Notes under the pieces: model-generated
The model's input: the letters and a program-made list of their open reading frames with translations, nothing else
The model's database searches: none
What the model was told of the DNA's origin: nothing
Program-made: the position numbers and the translations under genes
Shown here: in pieces, positions 38,602 through 48,006 of the stretch
Numbering within the stretch: position 1 is the stretch's first letter
Layout of the letters: each line of letters begins with the position of its first letter
Virus record (IMG/VR): IMGVR_UViG_3300043449_001732
Coordinates: 1 to 64,000 of that record
Reading direction: 5' to 3' (one strand)
Origin: a virus
Length of the DNA stretch: 64,000 bases

Positions 38602-40578
38602 GTGGCCAATCGTCGTATTTCTGAACTTCCGCTCCTAGCTGGGGCGGATGTAGCCGAGCAGGATCTGCTGACGATGGTCCACGTATTCGAAGTGGACCCT
38701 ACCCTTAAAAATAAAAAGATCACAATCTCTGGTTTTGGAGATTACCTCTCAACTAAATACGTAACAACCACTGGTGGCACAGTAACCGGCAACGTCTTAG
38801 TACAAGGGGACTTAACTGTAACTGGCGTTACTGTTGTCAATGCATTCACTAGTAGTGGCCTTGGAACGTTTAGTGGCGTCTTAGTTCAAAACAACCTGAC
38901 CACAAGTGGTACGATTAGTGGTCAAACAATTACGGGCCAGGCGCTTCAATCTGTAACACTCAACTCGGCAACAGGTACATTCACTACGGTTACTGGGGCA
39001 ACTTCAAACTTTGTAAGTGGGAATTTTAGTACCCGACTCTCGGGTGCAACCATTACCGGTAACACGCTTCAAGCAACGTCCGGACAATTTAGTTACCTGA
39101 GTGGCGCCACAATTACAGGTGGTTTGGTCCAGGGTGTAAGTGGTGTTTTTGGCACGCTTGCTACGCCTGTTCTTGATGTAAGTGGTAACTTGTCCGTTGC
39201 GAGTGGACTGACCGTTACTGGCCTTGCTCAATTTGCATCAGGCGTACAAGTCACTGGCACGTTATCAGGAACAACCGTCACTGGGACAGTGGCACGTTTT
39301 ACTAGTGTTACTGGTGTAACGGGTGTATTTACAACTACGTTGTCAGGTGCATCCATTACTGGGACAATTGTTAATGCAACATCAATCACTGGTGTATCTG
39401 GCACTTTTACATCAAGGGTATCGGGGGCAACCGTAACAGGTAACGTAGGGTCCTTTGGCTCAGTCAGTGGCATTTCAGGTGTATTTTCCCAGGTTCTTTC
39501 TGGTGCTGTAATTACCGGAGATGCTGGTCAGTTTGCGGTAATCACCGGTGTTTCTGGTGTATATACCAATTTATCTGGTGCCACGGTCACTGGTGATATT
39601 GTTGCAGCCACAAATGTATCGGGTGTTTCCGGTGTATTTACTAGCCGTATCTCAGGTAATACCGTTACCGGCACCACTGCAGCTTTTACAACCATTACAG
39701 GTGTCTTTGGTGTATTCACTACTCAGGTATCAGGAGCAACCATCACTGGTACCAGTGGTCAATTCACAAATGTAACGGCAGGCACTGGGGTATTTACTCT
39801 TGTTTCTGGTACTACTGTCACGGGTAATACAGGTGCGTTCACTAACCTCACTGGTATTGCAGGTGTCTTTACCACCAGTGTGTCAGGTGCAACCGTAATA
39901 GGTACAACAGTTACCGGTGCGACAGGCATCTTCACTTATGTAACTGGTACCACGATTACCGGCATAAACGTTAACGCTGCTACTGGTGTATTTACCACTC
40001 TTCAAGCAACAAACCTTAGTTTTACTAACACCACAATCTCGGGTGACTTAAACGTTGTTGGCTCTGGTTTTATTGGTTCTGGTTTATCTGTAACCGGAAC
40101 TATCAGCGGGCAAACGGTAACCGGTACAACGGCAGCTTTTACTTCAGTCACTGGAGTGTCCGGTGTCTTTACCACGCGTTTATCGGGTGCAACAATTACG
40201 GGTAACACAGGATTATTTGCAAATGTAACAGGTGTTTCTGGTGTATACACTTATCTTTCAGGTGCAACCGTTACAGGTGATACGGCTAATTTCAGTAATG
40301 TAACTGGTGTTAGTGGCACATTTACAACACATTTGTCGGGTGCAACCATTACGGGTAACACTGGACAGTTCAGCAACATCACAGGTGTTTCCGGCACGTT
40401 TACAAGCACTCTTTCAAGTGCAAATATTTCCGGAACCAACGCAACTATCACCAACATCACCGGCGGTACACTCGCGATTACAACCCCGTCTGGCGATACT
40501 CCCGCCATTGTCTGCTCAGGTGTTGTTTCTGGTAGCGCCAGTGGTTTTATAATCAAAGGCCCCTTGATTATTCTTTGA
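38602..40578 (+). CDS. Tail fibre with ~25-residue beta repeats, 658 aa
   Basis: Host-recognition fibre. A 55-residue head is followed by about 20 degenerate repeats of the type VTGVSGVFTTRLSGATITGN, Gly/Thr/Ser/Val-rich with no charged residues, typical of a trimeric beta-helix or beta-prism fibre. GTG start. The repeated DNA may recombine, changing length. No chaperone domain at its end; the next gene carries one. Confidence 0.8.
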   Translation: MANRRISELPLLAGADVAEQDLLTMVHVFEVDPTLKNKKITISGFGDYLSTKYVTTTGGTVTGNVLVQGDLTVTGVTVVNAFTSSGLGTFSGVLVQNNLTTSGTISGQTITGQALQSVTLNSATGTFTTVTGATSNFVSGNFSTRLSGATITGNTLQATSGQFSYLSGATITGGLVQGVSGVFGTLATPVLDVSGNLSVASGLTVTGLAQFASGVQVTGTLSGTTVTGTVARFTSVTGVTGVFTTTLSGASITGTIVNATSITGVSGTFTSRVSGATVTGNVGSFGSVSGISGVFSQVLSGAVITGDAGQFAVITGVSGVYTNLSGATVTGDIVAATNVSGVSGVFTSRISGNTVTGTTAAFTTITGVFGVFTTQVSGATITGTSGQFTNVTAGTGVFTLVSGTTVTGNTGAFTNLTGIAGVFTTSVSGATVIGTTVTGATGIFTYVTGTTITGINVNAATGVFTTLQATNLSFTNTTISGDLNVVGSGFIGSGLSVTGTISGQTVTGTTAAFTSVTGVSGVFTTRLSGATITGNTGLFANVTGVSGVYTYLSGATVTGDTANFSNVTGVSGTFTTHLSGATITGNTGQFSNITGVSGTFTSTLSSANISGTNATITNITGGTLAITTPSGDTPAIVCSGVVSGSASGFIIKGPLIIL

Positions 40579-40625
40579 ATATAAGTTTTAAAAAGCTAGA
40601 ATCGTAAAAAGGATTTGTTAAAACA

Positions 40626-42215
40626 ATGCCATACGGTGAAATTCGGGTTGATACTATTACCTTTACCAACGCGGGCGTCGATAAAAGCATTACCGTTTCT
40701 GGGTTATTTGCGTCTACTTCTGGTAATTTAACTGTTACTGGAACTATTTCAGGTACCACGTTTACTGGTACAACCGCAAACTTTACCAGCGGTAACGTCA
40801 CCACGTTTAGCGGTGGTACATGCACTATTACTTCAGGCGTATTTGCCTCTGGTACGGCAACAAATCCATCAATCAGTTTCATTACAGATTCAAATACAGG
40901 TCTTTACTCCCCCGGCGCAGACCAGCTTGCCATCAGCACCGGCGGCACGGGGCGGTTGTTTGTTGACAGTGCCGGCAGAGTGTTGATCGGACAAACAACA
41001 ACAGGACTGCAAGCCGTTAGATCGATGGCTTGGCAGGGAAGCGGCGAGGGAACGTTATACATCAGCCACTCCACCGCCGACGGTAATGGCGATCCATTCA
41101 TAAAGTTTGGCTATAACGCAGGCGAGATTGGTTCCCTGCGTCAAGCCGGCCTTACAGGTGTTGGCTTGTTTAGCGCTGATTATTTGAATTTCGGCTCAAG
41201 TAATACCGAGCGCATGCGCCTGGACGCTAGTGGCAGCTTCCAGTTCAAAGGCGCTGGTACCGCAGGTGTCACCCAAGCCGTTAGTTTTAATGGCAGTGCA
41301 CCTGTTAATAGCCTTGTCATCGACAGCTCTGGCAGGCTGTTGGTGGGGACGAGTACAGGGCGTAACATTGCCGATGCAGCGCAAGGCCGTATTCAAGTTG
41401 AAACTACTAATTATGGCGGTATTTCAATTACTAACAACATAGCAGACCCAAGTTGTGCAACTTTAGCGTTTGGCAAACAAAGATCTGGGGCGGTTGGTGG
41501 AAGCACGATTGTTCAGAATGGCGATTTGCTTGGTGCGATATTCTTTGGCGGCGCAGACGGTACTGATATTGAAACTCAAGGCGCAAGAATTGAAGCAGCT
41601 GTAGACGGCACCCCCGGCGCTAACGACATGCCGGGCCGCCTGGTTTTCAGCACCACCGCCGACGGAGCGAGCAGCCCGACGGAGCGGATGAGGATTACGA
41701 GTGGTGGGCGCTTCAATAATGTCTCCACAGAAGCCGGCATCTTTTCCGAGACAACACAAACAGCTGGCACTTCTTTTGTTGTCTTCCAAGGTAGGTACGG
41801 TGCTACGGCGGGCAACCCTCTTAGCGGTACTACATCGTTCCAGGTTTTTTCAAACGGAAATGTTCAAAACACCAACAACTCCTACGGCGCCATCTCTGAC
41901 ATCAAGCTGAAGGAGAACATCGTTGACGCCAACTCCCAATGGGACGATTTAAAAGCCCTGCAGGTTCGCAACTACAACTTCAAAGAAGGTCAGACCCACA
42001 CCCAAATCGGCCTTGTCGCCCAGGAGGTTGAACTTGTCTCCCCCGGACTCGTCACCGAATCCCCCGACCGCGACGCAGAAGGCAACGACCTCGGGACCGT
42101 CACCAAAAGCGTCAACTATTCGGTGCTCTACATGAAGGCAGTCAAGGCGCTGCAGGAAGCAATGGAGCGCATCGAAACCCTCGAGGCCAAAGTTGCAGCC
42201 CTTGAGGGCGTGTAG
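40626..42215 (+). CDS. Tail spike/fibre with C-terminal S74 self-cleaving chaperone, 529 aa
   Basis: N-terminal ~60 residues share the style of the previous fibre (SGNLTVTGTISGTTFTGTTA), the middle is beta-rich (DSNTGLYSPGADQLAISTGG), and the C-terminal ~110 residues are a peptidase S74 intramolecular chaperone: AISDIKLKENIV with the Ser-Lys catalytic pair, VGLVAQEVE-like core and a final coiled coil (MKAVKALQEAMERIETLEAK). It folds the trimer and is then cut off. Confidence 0.85.
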   Translation: MPYGEIRVDTITFTNAGVDKSITVSGLFASTSGNLTVTGTISGTTFTGTTANFTSGNVTTFSGGTCTITSGVFASGTATNPSISFITDSNTGLYSPGADQLAISTGGTGRLFVDSAGRVLIGQTTTGLQAVRSMAWQGSGEGTLYISHSTADGNGDPFIKFGYNAGEIGSLRQAGLTGVGLFSADYLNFGSSNTERMRLDASGSFQFKGAGTAGVTQAVSFNGSAPVNSLVIDSSGRLLVGTSTGRNIADAAQGRIQVETTNYGGISITNNIADPSCATLAFGKQRSGAVGGSTIVQNGDLLGAIFFGGADGTDIETQGARIEAAVDGTPGANDMPGRLVFSTTADGASSPTERMRITSGGRFNNVSTEAGIFSETTQTAGTSFVVFQGRYGATAGNPLSGTTSFQVFSNGNVQNTNNSYGAISDIKLKENIVDANSQWDDLKALQVRNYNFKEGQTHTQIGLVAQEVELVSPGLVTESPDRDAEGNDLGTVTKSVNYSVLYMKAVKALQEAMERIETLEAKVAALEGV

Positions 42216-42261
42216 TCCTATTAATTATTCCCCCTGGTAAAATAAAAGAAAACTATTTGTT

Positions 42262-42585
42262 ATGGCTAACACTGTTTGGGATATTGCCAACATGGAACGT
42301 CATCTTCCCGATGGCGAAATTTGTCCTGATGGCGCCATCTACACTGTCCACTGGACTGCATCCCTGGAAGAAGACGGCGAAACAGCAGGTGCATACGGCA
42401 GCATTGGCCTTGGCGATCCCGACCCCGACTCCTTCGTTCCGTTTGATCAGCTGACCAAAGAAGAGGTCGTTGGTTGGGTGCTGTCGGCACTTGGTGTTGA
42501 TCAGGTTGTTTCTATTGAAGAGGCACTGCACAACCAAATTCAACAAAAAATTCATCCCACTTCGGCCACTGGTGTTCCTTGGTAA
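42262..42585 (+). CDS. Conserved small phage protein next to fibre genes, 107 aa
   Basis: Beta-rich N-terminus (GAIYTVHWTASLEEDGETAG) and a helical C-terminus ending TSATGVPW. I recall this layout (IYTVHW...PW) as a recurrent small phage protein near tail-fibre genes, possibly fibre-assembly related, but cannot name a function. Confidence 0.75.
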   Translation: MANTVWDIANMERHLPDGEICPDGAIYTVHWTASLEEDGETAGAYGSIGLGDPDPDSFVPFDQLTKEEVVGWVLSALGVDQVVSIEEALHNQIQQKIHPTSATGVPW

Positions 42586-42620
42586 TTACTTGCTATACTT
42601 TTTGAAGTCACTTGTTTAAC

Positions 42621-42797
42621 ATGGCTTGCAAAAAGTCTGATCTTATTTCGGCAATTAATTCCTTTGGTTCTGCCCGTGCTACCGGCGATGGCAACCTCAT
42701 TGCTTTTGCCGGTAACTTGATTGGTCAACTCCTGGATACCCTTGAGTTTGAGCCCGAAACCCCGGAAGAAACCACTGAAACTGAAGTCGTAGAGTGA
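42621..42797 (+). CDS. Hypothetical protein, 58 aa
   Basis: Not recognised. Two short helices (KKSDLISAINSFGSARATGD, IAFAGNLIGQLLDTLEFE) and an acidic tail. ATG 42621. A TATACTTTT promoter-like box lies about 30 bases upstream. Confidence 0.7.
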   Translation: MACKKSDLISAINSFGSARATGDGNLIAFAGNLIGQLLDTLEFEPETPEETTETEVVE

Positions 42798-42839
42798 TTT
42801 GGTACACCTGATTTAGAGTTAGTAAAAAGCTCTAGGTCG

Positions 42840-43952
42840 ATGTCCATAAAACTTGTTGAAGCGGCTCGGTACTTCAAAGAACAACCACATCAAGTTGATG
42901 CGTGGAATTGGCTCCAGGCTCAGATACCCTCTGAGACCCTGGAGTCTTTTGCTATCAAATACCGCACAGCGCCAAAACCTGTGGAAACCTACCCCAATAC
43001 TTGGGAAGGTGTGATGAAAGCAGGTAAGGACGCTGGTGCAAAATACCCTGAATGCGTTGCTGCTCAATGGGCACTTGAATCAAATTGGGGTAAGGACACC
43101 TCAGGTACTCATAACTACTACGGGCTTAAAGGGTCTGGCACTACGGTCAACACACAAGAATTCATCAACGGTCAATGGGTAACAATCAAGGCTGGATTTA
43201 TTGATTTTCCCGACCTTTACACCTGTACTTGTTACCTGGTTGACCGCTGGTACAAAGACTATGGCACATACAAAGGTGTGAACCGTGCAACAAGCAGGAA
43301 CAACTGCGCGCAATTATTGGTTACAGAAGGATACGCTACAGATCCTGGTTACAGCACCAAGCTGATCCAGATTATGGATAAACAACTTGGTACGCCAGGA
43401 GGTAATACCACTGATGCGACAACATCTAAAACACTGTCCGTACCTTACTTTTATCAACTTGACAACCAGTCTGGTACGGGATATCGCGAGTGTTTTTCTT
43501 CGAGTTGTGCTATGGTAGCCGGTTATTACAACTTGGTAAAATCGGATGACGAATACAATAAAATCCGCGCCAAATACGGAGACACGACCAGCAAAGATGC
43601 TCAGCTTGCAGCTTTGCGTTCCCTGGGACTCAAGGCAACATTCATCACCAACGGTAATGCAGCCCTCCTAGAAAATGAAATTCGCAACGGCAGGCCAGTA
43701 GCTGTTGGTTGGCTGCACCAGGGGAACATTAATTACCCGACTGGTGGTGGACATTGGACGTGCTGCATCGGGTTTACGCCAGATACATTTGTACACAACG
43801 ATCCAAATGGAGAAGCCGATATGTTAAACGGTGGTTACGTCAGTAATTCTGCAGCGCGTGGCAAAGGTGTAAAGTACAGTAGAAAAAATTGGTTGCGTCG
43901 CTGGGAATGCGACGGTAATAATACAGGTTGGGCAATTCTTGTATCAAAGTGA
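42840..43952 (+). CDS. Two-domain endolysin: glucosaminidase plus C39-type peptidase, 370 aa
   Basis: Cell-wall hydrolase for lysis. Residues ~55-190 match the FlgJ-like endo-beta-N-acetylglucosaminidase family (CVAAQWALESNWGKDTSGTH, catalytic Glu in LESNW). Residues ~205-370 match a C39-like cysteine peptidase: FSSSCAMVAGYYNL with Cys223 and a GGHWTCCIGF block with His305. Gly/Thr linker between. Two complementary activities: glycan and peptide. Confidence 0.82.
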   Translation: MSIKLVEAARYFKEQPHQVDAWNWLQAQIPSETLESFAIKYRTAPKPVETYPNTWEGVMKAGKDAGAKYPECVAAQWALESNWGKDTSGTHNYYGLKGSGTTVNTQEFINGQWVTIKAGFIDFPDLYTCTCYLVDRWYKDYGTYKGVNRATSRNNCAQLLVTEGYATDPGYSTKLIQIMDKQLGTPGGNTTDATTSKTLSVPYFYQLDNQSGTGYRECFSSSCAMVAGYYNLVKSDDEYNKIRAKYGDTTSKDAQLAALRSLGLKATFITNGNAALLENEIRNGRPVAVGWLHQGNINYPTGGGHWTCCIGFTPDTFVHNDPNGEADMLNGGYVSNSAARGKGVKYSRKNWLRRWECDGNNTGWAILVSK

Positions 43953-44110
43953 AACGTAATAAAGATTTAAAGATTCGAGTAAATATTTGTTGGGAGGTTG
44001 GCGACGAAAAAAAATGCGCAACCCTCAGTAAAGAAGAGGCTTACGCAACAAGAAAATGGGTTGAAGACAACAATGGTGTTGTGTTCTGGAGTCAGGTCTT
44101 GCCTGATTAA
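43949..44110 (+). CDS. Hypothetical protein, 53 aa
   Basis: GTG start inside the endolysin stop (GTGA), so translationally coupled. Basic start (KRNKDLKIRVNICWEVGD), then LSKEEAYATRKWVEDN. A beta-rich small protein of unknown role; last gene before the 44107-44808 nuclease. Confidence 0.6.
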   Translation: MKRNKDLKIRVNICWEVGDEKKCATLSKEEAYATRKWVEDNNGVVFWSQVLPD

Positions 44111-44808
44111 TCAGCGTTCTTTAAATACTGAATAGCATTTTCCAAATTAGAAATATCATCAAAGAACAATCCCAGTCCTGTATTGCAATGTGAACACAAC
44201 AATCCCCTTACTTTATTTGTTTCGTGATCGTGATCAACACACAAGATGCCAGGAGAAGCTCCAACGCCAGGAGCCCGAGCTGCTGGTACGCCACAAATTT
44301 TACATTTATAATTTTGCTTATCTAACAAATCAAAATAACCATCAAGAGTTAGGCCGTACTTTTTAAGATTTGCACTTCGAATTTTATCTTTGTATACAGT
44401 TTTATTTTTTAAACTACAACACTGTTTACACCAAGCTCCTACTTTTCCGATTTTTCTTCCATTAGGTTCAGGCGGAAAATTTTCAAACGGCTGAATTAAA
44501 TTGCAGCTGCCACATATTTTGACATTGTCCTGAGCTAGTGCATATTGAGTCTTATACCTTACTGCATTAATTTGTTCTTTTGCGCATTTTCGACAGCCTT
44601 TGCCGGCAAGATGGTTTGTTGCCAACTGTTGAAATTCACCGTGCCTTGAACAAATGATCGTAACAGCGTTTTGCTGTCGACTAAAAGTTGTGGGTACTAA
44701 AGAATAATCGTAAAGGTCACCGTGAATCCCCCTGGCCCTATCGATGAAATACTCGGCTCGCTGTTGCCGACTTGCACCCCTAGGGAGTTGTTGTTTATAC
44801 TTGGTCAT
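44107..44808 (-). CDS. Endonuclease VII-like HNH nuclease, 233 aa
   Basis: C-terminal half matches recombination endonuclease VII-type nucleases: LDKQNYKCKICGVPAA, LCVDHDHETNKVRGLLCSHC with the paired Cys and the catalytic DHDH, and NTGLGLFFD. The N-terminal half adds two more Cys-pair zinc modules (CGSCNLIQPFENFPPEPN and CKQCC) as in homing relatives. May resolve branched DNA or act as a mobile gene; insertion between a + gene and its terminator suggests mobility. Confidence 0.8.
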   Translation of the reverse strand: MTKYKQQLPRGASRQQRAEYFIDRARGIHGDLYDYSLVPTTFSRQQNAVTIICSRHGEFQQLATNHLAGKGCRKCAKEQINAVRYKTQYALAQDNVKICGSCNLIQPFENFPPEPNGRKIGKVGAWCKQCCSLKNKTVYKDKIRSANLKKYGLTLDGYFDLLDKQNYKCKICGVPAARAPGVGASPGILCVDHDHETNKVRGLLCSHCNTGLGLFFDDISNLENAIQYLKNAD

Positions 44809-44834
44809 GGCCACACATGTCCTGTGGTTATTTG

Positions 44835-44870
44835 GCAGTGATGTTTGCGGCATCACTGCTTTTTATTTTA
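44835..44870 (+). terminator. Intrinsic terminator, rightward
   Basis: Perfect 9-bp stem GCAGTGATG/CATCACTGC followed by TTTTTATTTTA. Because the nuclease gene lies between it and the last rightward gene, it was probably separated from its gene by that insertion. Confidence 0.8.
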
Positions 44871-44874
44871 ACAA

Positions 44875-45039
44875 TTAACGATCCTTGGCGCGGCCCACAA
44901 GTAAACCGCCGATTTCAATAAGACGATAAACCTTGCGCAAAAACCGGTCATCACGCGGGTTGGGAGTCAAAGCGCAAATAGCAGAACATGCTGCATGAAT
45001 GGCAAGAGCCACTTCAAGGTACTTGTTAAAATGTGCCAT
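44875..45039 (-). CDS. Hypothetical protein, 54 aa
   Basis: Short frame, start MAHFNKYLEVALAIHAACSA, with two Cys and a basic end. Helical. Next gene upstream ends 18 bases away. Not recognised. Confidence 0.55.
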   Translation of the reverse strand: MAHFNKYLEVALAIHAACSAICALTPNPRDDRFLRKVYRLIEIGGLLVGRAKDR

Positions 45040-45057
45040 GGATTTATCCTGTTTCTT

Positions 45058-45333
45058 TTATTCTACGAGACTTGATTTGTAAAAGAAAAAAGATTTGTGT
45101 TCATCAGAGATTTCCCACTTGGAATTCTCATGGCGCATAAACCATTTCTTCCACACTTGAAACTGTTTATCTGGCAACGCACACTCACATTTCAAACATA
45201 TTGAATCTCCTGCTGGCAACTCAATAATCCATTGACGAACTTGACGAATGGCTAAAGCTTGAGTCTTGGGGCCAAACTTACCGGTCAAAGATGAATCCAT
45301 CTGGCGCACTCGTTTGTTCTTGCGCCTGTTCAT
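45058..45333 (-). CDS. Hypothetical protein, 91 aa
   Basis: ATG 45333 (MNRRKNKRVRQMDSSLTGKF) avoids a frame that overlaps the next gene more. Basic start and a Cys pair (ICLKCECALPDKQ), followed by an aromatic-rich end. Might bind metal or nucleic acid. Overlaps 45278-45493 by 56 bases. Confidence 0.6.
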   Translation of the reverse strand: MNRRKNKRVRQMDSSLTGKFGPKTQALAIRQVRQWIIELPAGDSICLKCECALPDKQFQVWKKWFMRHENSKWEISDEHKSFFFYKSSLVE

Positions 45334-45493
45334 CCAATCGTTGAGTTGCCTCCCAGAACGGGACACTGCCATGCTGGCTAACCACACACAACCATTCGTC
45401 GTCTTGATCCAAGGGATCAAACGCAGTTTTAGGCGCATTTTCTGGGCTAAAAAAATCGTCCCAATCTTTTTGCGTCGCTTCATAAATAGCCAT
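45278..45493 (-). CDS. Hypothetical acidic protein, 71 aa
   Basis: Not recognised. ATG 45493 (MAIYEATQKDWDDFFSPENA). Acidic with many Asp/Glu and aromatic residues. Overlaps its downstream neighbour by 56 bases and abuts the 37-aa gene upstream. Confidence 0.65.
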   Translation of the reverse strand: MAIYEATQKDWDDFFSPENAPKTAFDPLDQDDEWLCVVSQHGSVPFWEATQRLDEQAQEQTSAPDGFIFDR

Positions 45494-45606
45494 TAGTCTT
45501 CGTAGATACGGCACTCTCGCGCCCAAGGATTATCTTGACAGTAAGTAGCAAAAGCTTTGGTGGGGTTGTGTTTTTTCTTCAGTAAGTGCAAAATAAATTT
45601 GAACAT
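45493..45606 (-). CDS. Small basic protein, 37 aa
   Basis: ATG 45606: MFKFILHLLKKKHNPTKAFA, then a Cys-containing end. Amphipathic, hydrophobic and basic start suggests membrane association. Its stop overlaps the next start by one base. Confidence 0.5.
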   Translation of the reverse strand: MFKFILHLLKKKHNPTKAFATYCQDNPWARECRIYED

Positions 45607-45610
45607 TTTG

Positions 45611-46507
45611 TTACGGGCGGTCAACAAGAGGCAGGAAAATTTCAGGTAGACGTGCATCGGGATCTCTTTCGCGTTTCCATGCATCGGACCATTCCGCTAA
45701 TGAATGTTCATGTTCTACATCTGTAGTGTAGCTGTCACTTGGCTCTAATTCAAATTTGTCATCAGCTTCTGGTGACATAAAACCAATAAACCAAGTTGAT
45801 GTGGCTGGTATTGTTACCGTTGCACCACTATCAATGGATGCTGCACTAAACGTATATGCATTAAACCCTATCGGTATTGAGTAGTTAACATTGAAGTTTG
45901 GTCCAATAACAATAGTATTGGACAAGTCAAGTGTAGTCTCTGCAACCAAGAAGCTTCCATCTAGGTCTTCCAGTAAAATAAAAGAATCCAGGGCGGGAAA
46001 TTCAACAACTAACCCCAGGGAATAATCAAGCGGTTCGTTCCTAGTACTAGAAATACAGAGTAAATAACTGCCCGCTTCTAAGATGAAGTAAAGATCGTCT
46101 CCTTTATTTAACGTGTAAGAGTTAAAGGTGTTTGCCAGATCAGAACCGGCCCCCATTGTGTGGCCAAGATAGGGATAAAACTTTTCTCCGTCCGCATTAG
46201 TTGTTGAAACGCTGTCCGCTTGAAAGATCATGCGGCCTTCAATTGGAGTCTTATTTAGGTCGTATGTAGAAACCTGGATATAGTTAGGACGCGGTCCGCC
46301 TTTCTGTGTAATAATCCAGGCTGGGCTAGTAACGTTGAGCTGAAACCAATGGTTCATGGTGCCACCACCATAACCATTCAAACCCACTATATTTTTAGGC
46401 CCTAGTTTTCCCGTTAGATAGCGAAGTGATGTTTCGCTGAACGTACCCAGAACAAGGGGATTATCTTGGGTACGTTGCCGCTGACTTGTATTAGATACTC
46501 TGCTCAC
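45611..46507 (-). CDS. Beta-rich virion-like protein, 298 aa
   Basis: Not assigned. N-terminal 25 residues polar, then beta-rich: VTSPAWIITQKGGPRPNYIQ, a Gly/Thr-rich middle and an acidic C-terminus. Style is that of tail or fibre proteins, but it is encoded leftward outside the late block, perhaps relocated by mobile elements. Confidence 0.65.
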   Translation of the reverse strand: MSRVSNTSQRQRTQDNPLVLGTFSETSLRYLTGKLGPKNIVGLNGYGGGTMNHWFQLNVTSPAWIITQKGGPRPNYIQVSTYDLNKTPIEGRMIFQADSVSTTNADGEKFYPYLGHTMGAGSDLANTFNSYTLNKGDDLYFILEAGSYLLCISSTRNEPLDYSLGLVVEFPALDSFILLEDLDGSFLVAETTLDLSNTIVIGPNFNVNYSIPIGFNAYTFSAASIDSGATVTIPATSTWFIGFMSPEADDKFELEPSDSYTTDVEHEHSLAEWSDAWKRERDPDARLPEIFLPLVDRP

Positions 46508-46551
46508 TGCATGATACTAACTCCGTATATCCATTGTACTCGGAGCGTGTT

Positions 46552-47616
46552 TTAGGCATCCTCGTGGTAATCAGGGACATCATTGACTTCACAAGGATGC
46601 GCAATAGAAGGTTTGTAATCACGTTCAATTAACTCCTGGGTTTTTTTCAGGCGTATCGCACTGCTTGCCGCCATTAGTTTTTGTGCATCAAAGTGTGTGT
46701 CAAAAGGTTCCAGGCGTTTTGGTGGCAGCCCGCGATTCCAACGAGAGAACATATGAAGGGGGTTGCCGCACCAAGGGTTACCGCACAGTCTGGTCACTGA
46801 CAAGAAGCCGACATCTCCCCATGCACACTGGTAGAGGAGCTTATGGAAGTTAACGTTCTCAGAAGTCTGGTCACTGTAAAACGCCCTGTAGGAAGGGAAG
46901 CACACACGGCGGGGACTGACTTTCCCTGGGGCATTAATCTGCCAGCACTCGTCTGGATGGCCGATCTCAACTTTCTCCCACAACCGAAAGTACTTGTACT
47001 TATACCGTTCGTTTAAAAAGTTAATGTCAAAGCCACATACGTTGGATTGAATTTTGATTGCACAGTGGTAGCACCAATGCTCTTGACTGTTTCTGATGGT
47101 ATGCCCATGGGCACATGGATACCCCTTGTAGTAACCAAGTGTTTTTAACTCTTCTTCTGATAGGGAGTCAATGCCCTTGACGTAAGTAAAGAGTCCAGAC
47201 GCAGGTGGCTCGACGGAAGCGCCTATCAACTCGGGATCAATCATGGGCTCTAGCTCGACAATAGTAGTGTTTTTTGATTTCAGTAGGCATGACTTGAGTC
47301 CTAGGCGGTTGTCCTTGTCCTCATTGGCTGTCGTATGGACAACGGCATGCTCATCAGGGCATAGACCGGTACGTAGATAGTAGACGATCCGGTGAGCCTG
47401 GTACTCCTGCCCGTCAATACAGACAATGTAGTGACCGGTTTTCTTGTGGATGCGCCCCGCTGGATCCCCCTGGTTGTAGCCAGCTTTGTCAACGAGCCAT
47501 TCAAGGCCACTAGGGTACCGGACGGAAAGCTTGTACAGGCTTTCCAGGTACTGGATGGGGGGCATTTCCTTGTAGTTGCGTGGCATGGGTGGGATGCGTA
47601 CTCCGGAATCATACAC
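46552..47616 (-). CDS. HNH-type homing endonuclease, 354 aa
   Basis: N-terminal ~110 residues carry an HNH/AP2-like unit (YQAHRIVYYLRTGLCPDEHA followed by an H-x-N-x-DN region). A middle Cys/His cluster (CAHGHTIRNSQEHWCYHC) probably binds zinc. A second HNH-like unit near residues 240-310 ends LCGNPWCGNPLHMFS, the common 'C.NP.C.NP.H' signature. Two nuclease modules in one protein is unusual. Element A of the repeat region lies just upstream. Confidence 0.75.
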   Translation of the reverse strand: MYDSGVRIPPMPRNYKEMPPIQYLESLYKLSVRYPSGLEWLVDKAGYNQGDPAGRIHKKTGHYIVCIDGQEYQAHRIVYYLRTGLCPDEHAVVHTTANEDKDNRLGLKSCLLKSKNTTIVELEPMIDPELIGASVEPPASGLFTYVKGIDSLSEEELKTLGYYKGYPCAHGHTIRNSQEHWCYHCAIKIQSNVCGFDINFLNERYKYKYFRLWEKVEIGHPDECWQINAPGKVSPRRVCFPSYRAFYSDQTSENVNFHKLLYQCAWGDVGFLSVTRLCGNPWCGNPLHMFSRWNRGLPPKRLEPFDTHFDAQKLMAASSAIRLKKTQELIERDYKPSIAHPCEVNDVPDYHEDA

Positions 47617-47640
47617 GAGAAATGGTCCAAAATCCAGGGC

Positions 47641-47717
47641 TGCAAAAATCTTCAGAATAAGGTTAAATTCTTTTTGGTATAGGGAAAAATGACACTTTTG
47701 CCATCTTATACGGAATC
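47641..47717 (-). repeat. Non-coding ~80-bp element, copy A (inverted)
   Basis: Reverse complement matches copies B and C over TTCCGTATAA, AAGTGTCATT, CAAAAAGAA and CCTTATnCTGAA blocks. It faces the gene at 46552-47616. Confidence 0.7.
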
Positions 47718-47740
47718 ACTGGCTGCTTCTTTGTGCATCT

Positions 47741-47842
47741 GTCTTATTTGTATCTCACCATAAGACGTTCCGTATAAAAAGCAAAAAGTGTCATTAATCT
47801 CTACATCAAAAAGAAAACAACCTTATCCTGAATTTCTCTGCA
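47741..47842 (+). repeat. Non-coding ~80-bp element, copy B, with leading hairpin
   Basis: Starts with a GTCTTAT/ATAAGAC inverted repeat (47741-47766), then GACGTTCCGTATAAAA, AAGTGTCATT, CAAAAAGAA and CCTTATCCTGAATTT. Confidence 0.75.
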
Positions 47843-47851
47843 AGTCTTAGT

Positions 47852-47953
47852 CGTCTCAGCCATGTCTTACTTGAGACGTTCCGTATAAAAGCGCAAAAGT
47901 GTCATTTTTCCCTACATCAAAAAGAAAGCGACCTTATCCTGAATTTTTCTGCA
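47852..47953 (+). repeat. Non-coding ~80-bp element, copy C, with leading hairpin
   Basis: Leading inverted repeat CGTCTCA/TGAGACG (47852-47878), then the same blocks as copy B. The stem sequence differs from copy B but keeps pairing. A short GTCTCA-aca-TGAGAC hairpin follows at 47975-47989. Confidence 0.75.
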
Positions 47954-48006
47954 CGTACAAATACTCTCTCCTGGGTCTCAACATGAGACATGGTTGCCAG
48001 TAAAAA

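Noticed and set aside
38602-40578. CRISPR-like repeat array
   Set aside because: Repeats are protein-coding, degenerate and in frame; spacers are not unique sequences.
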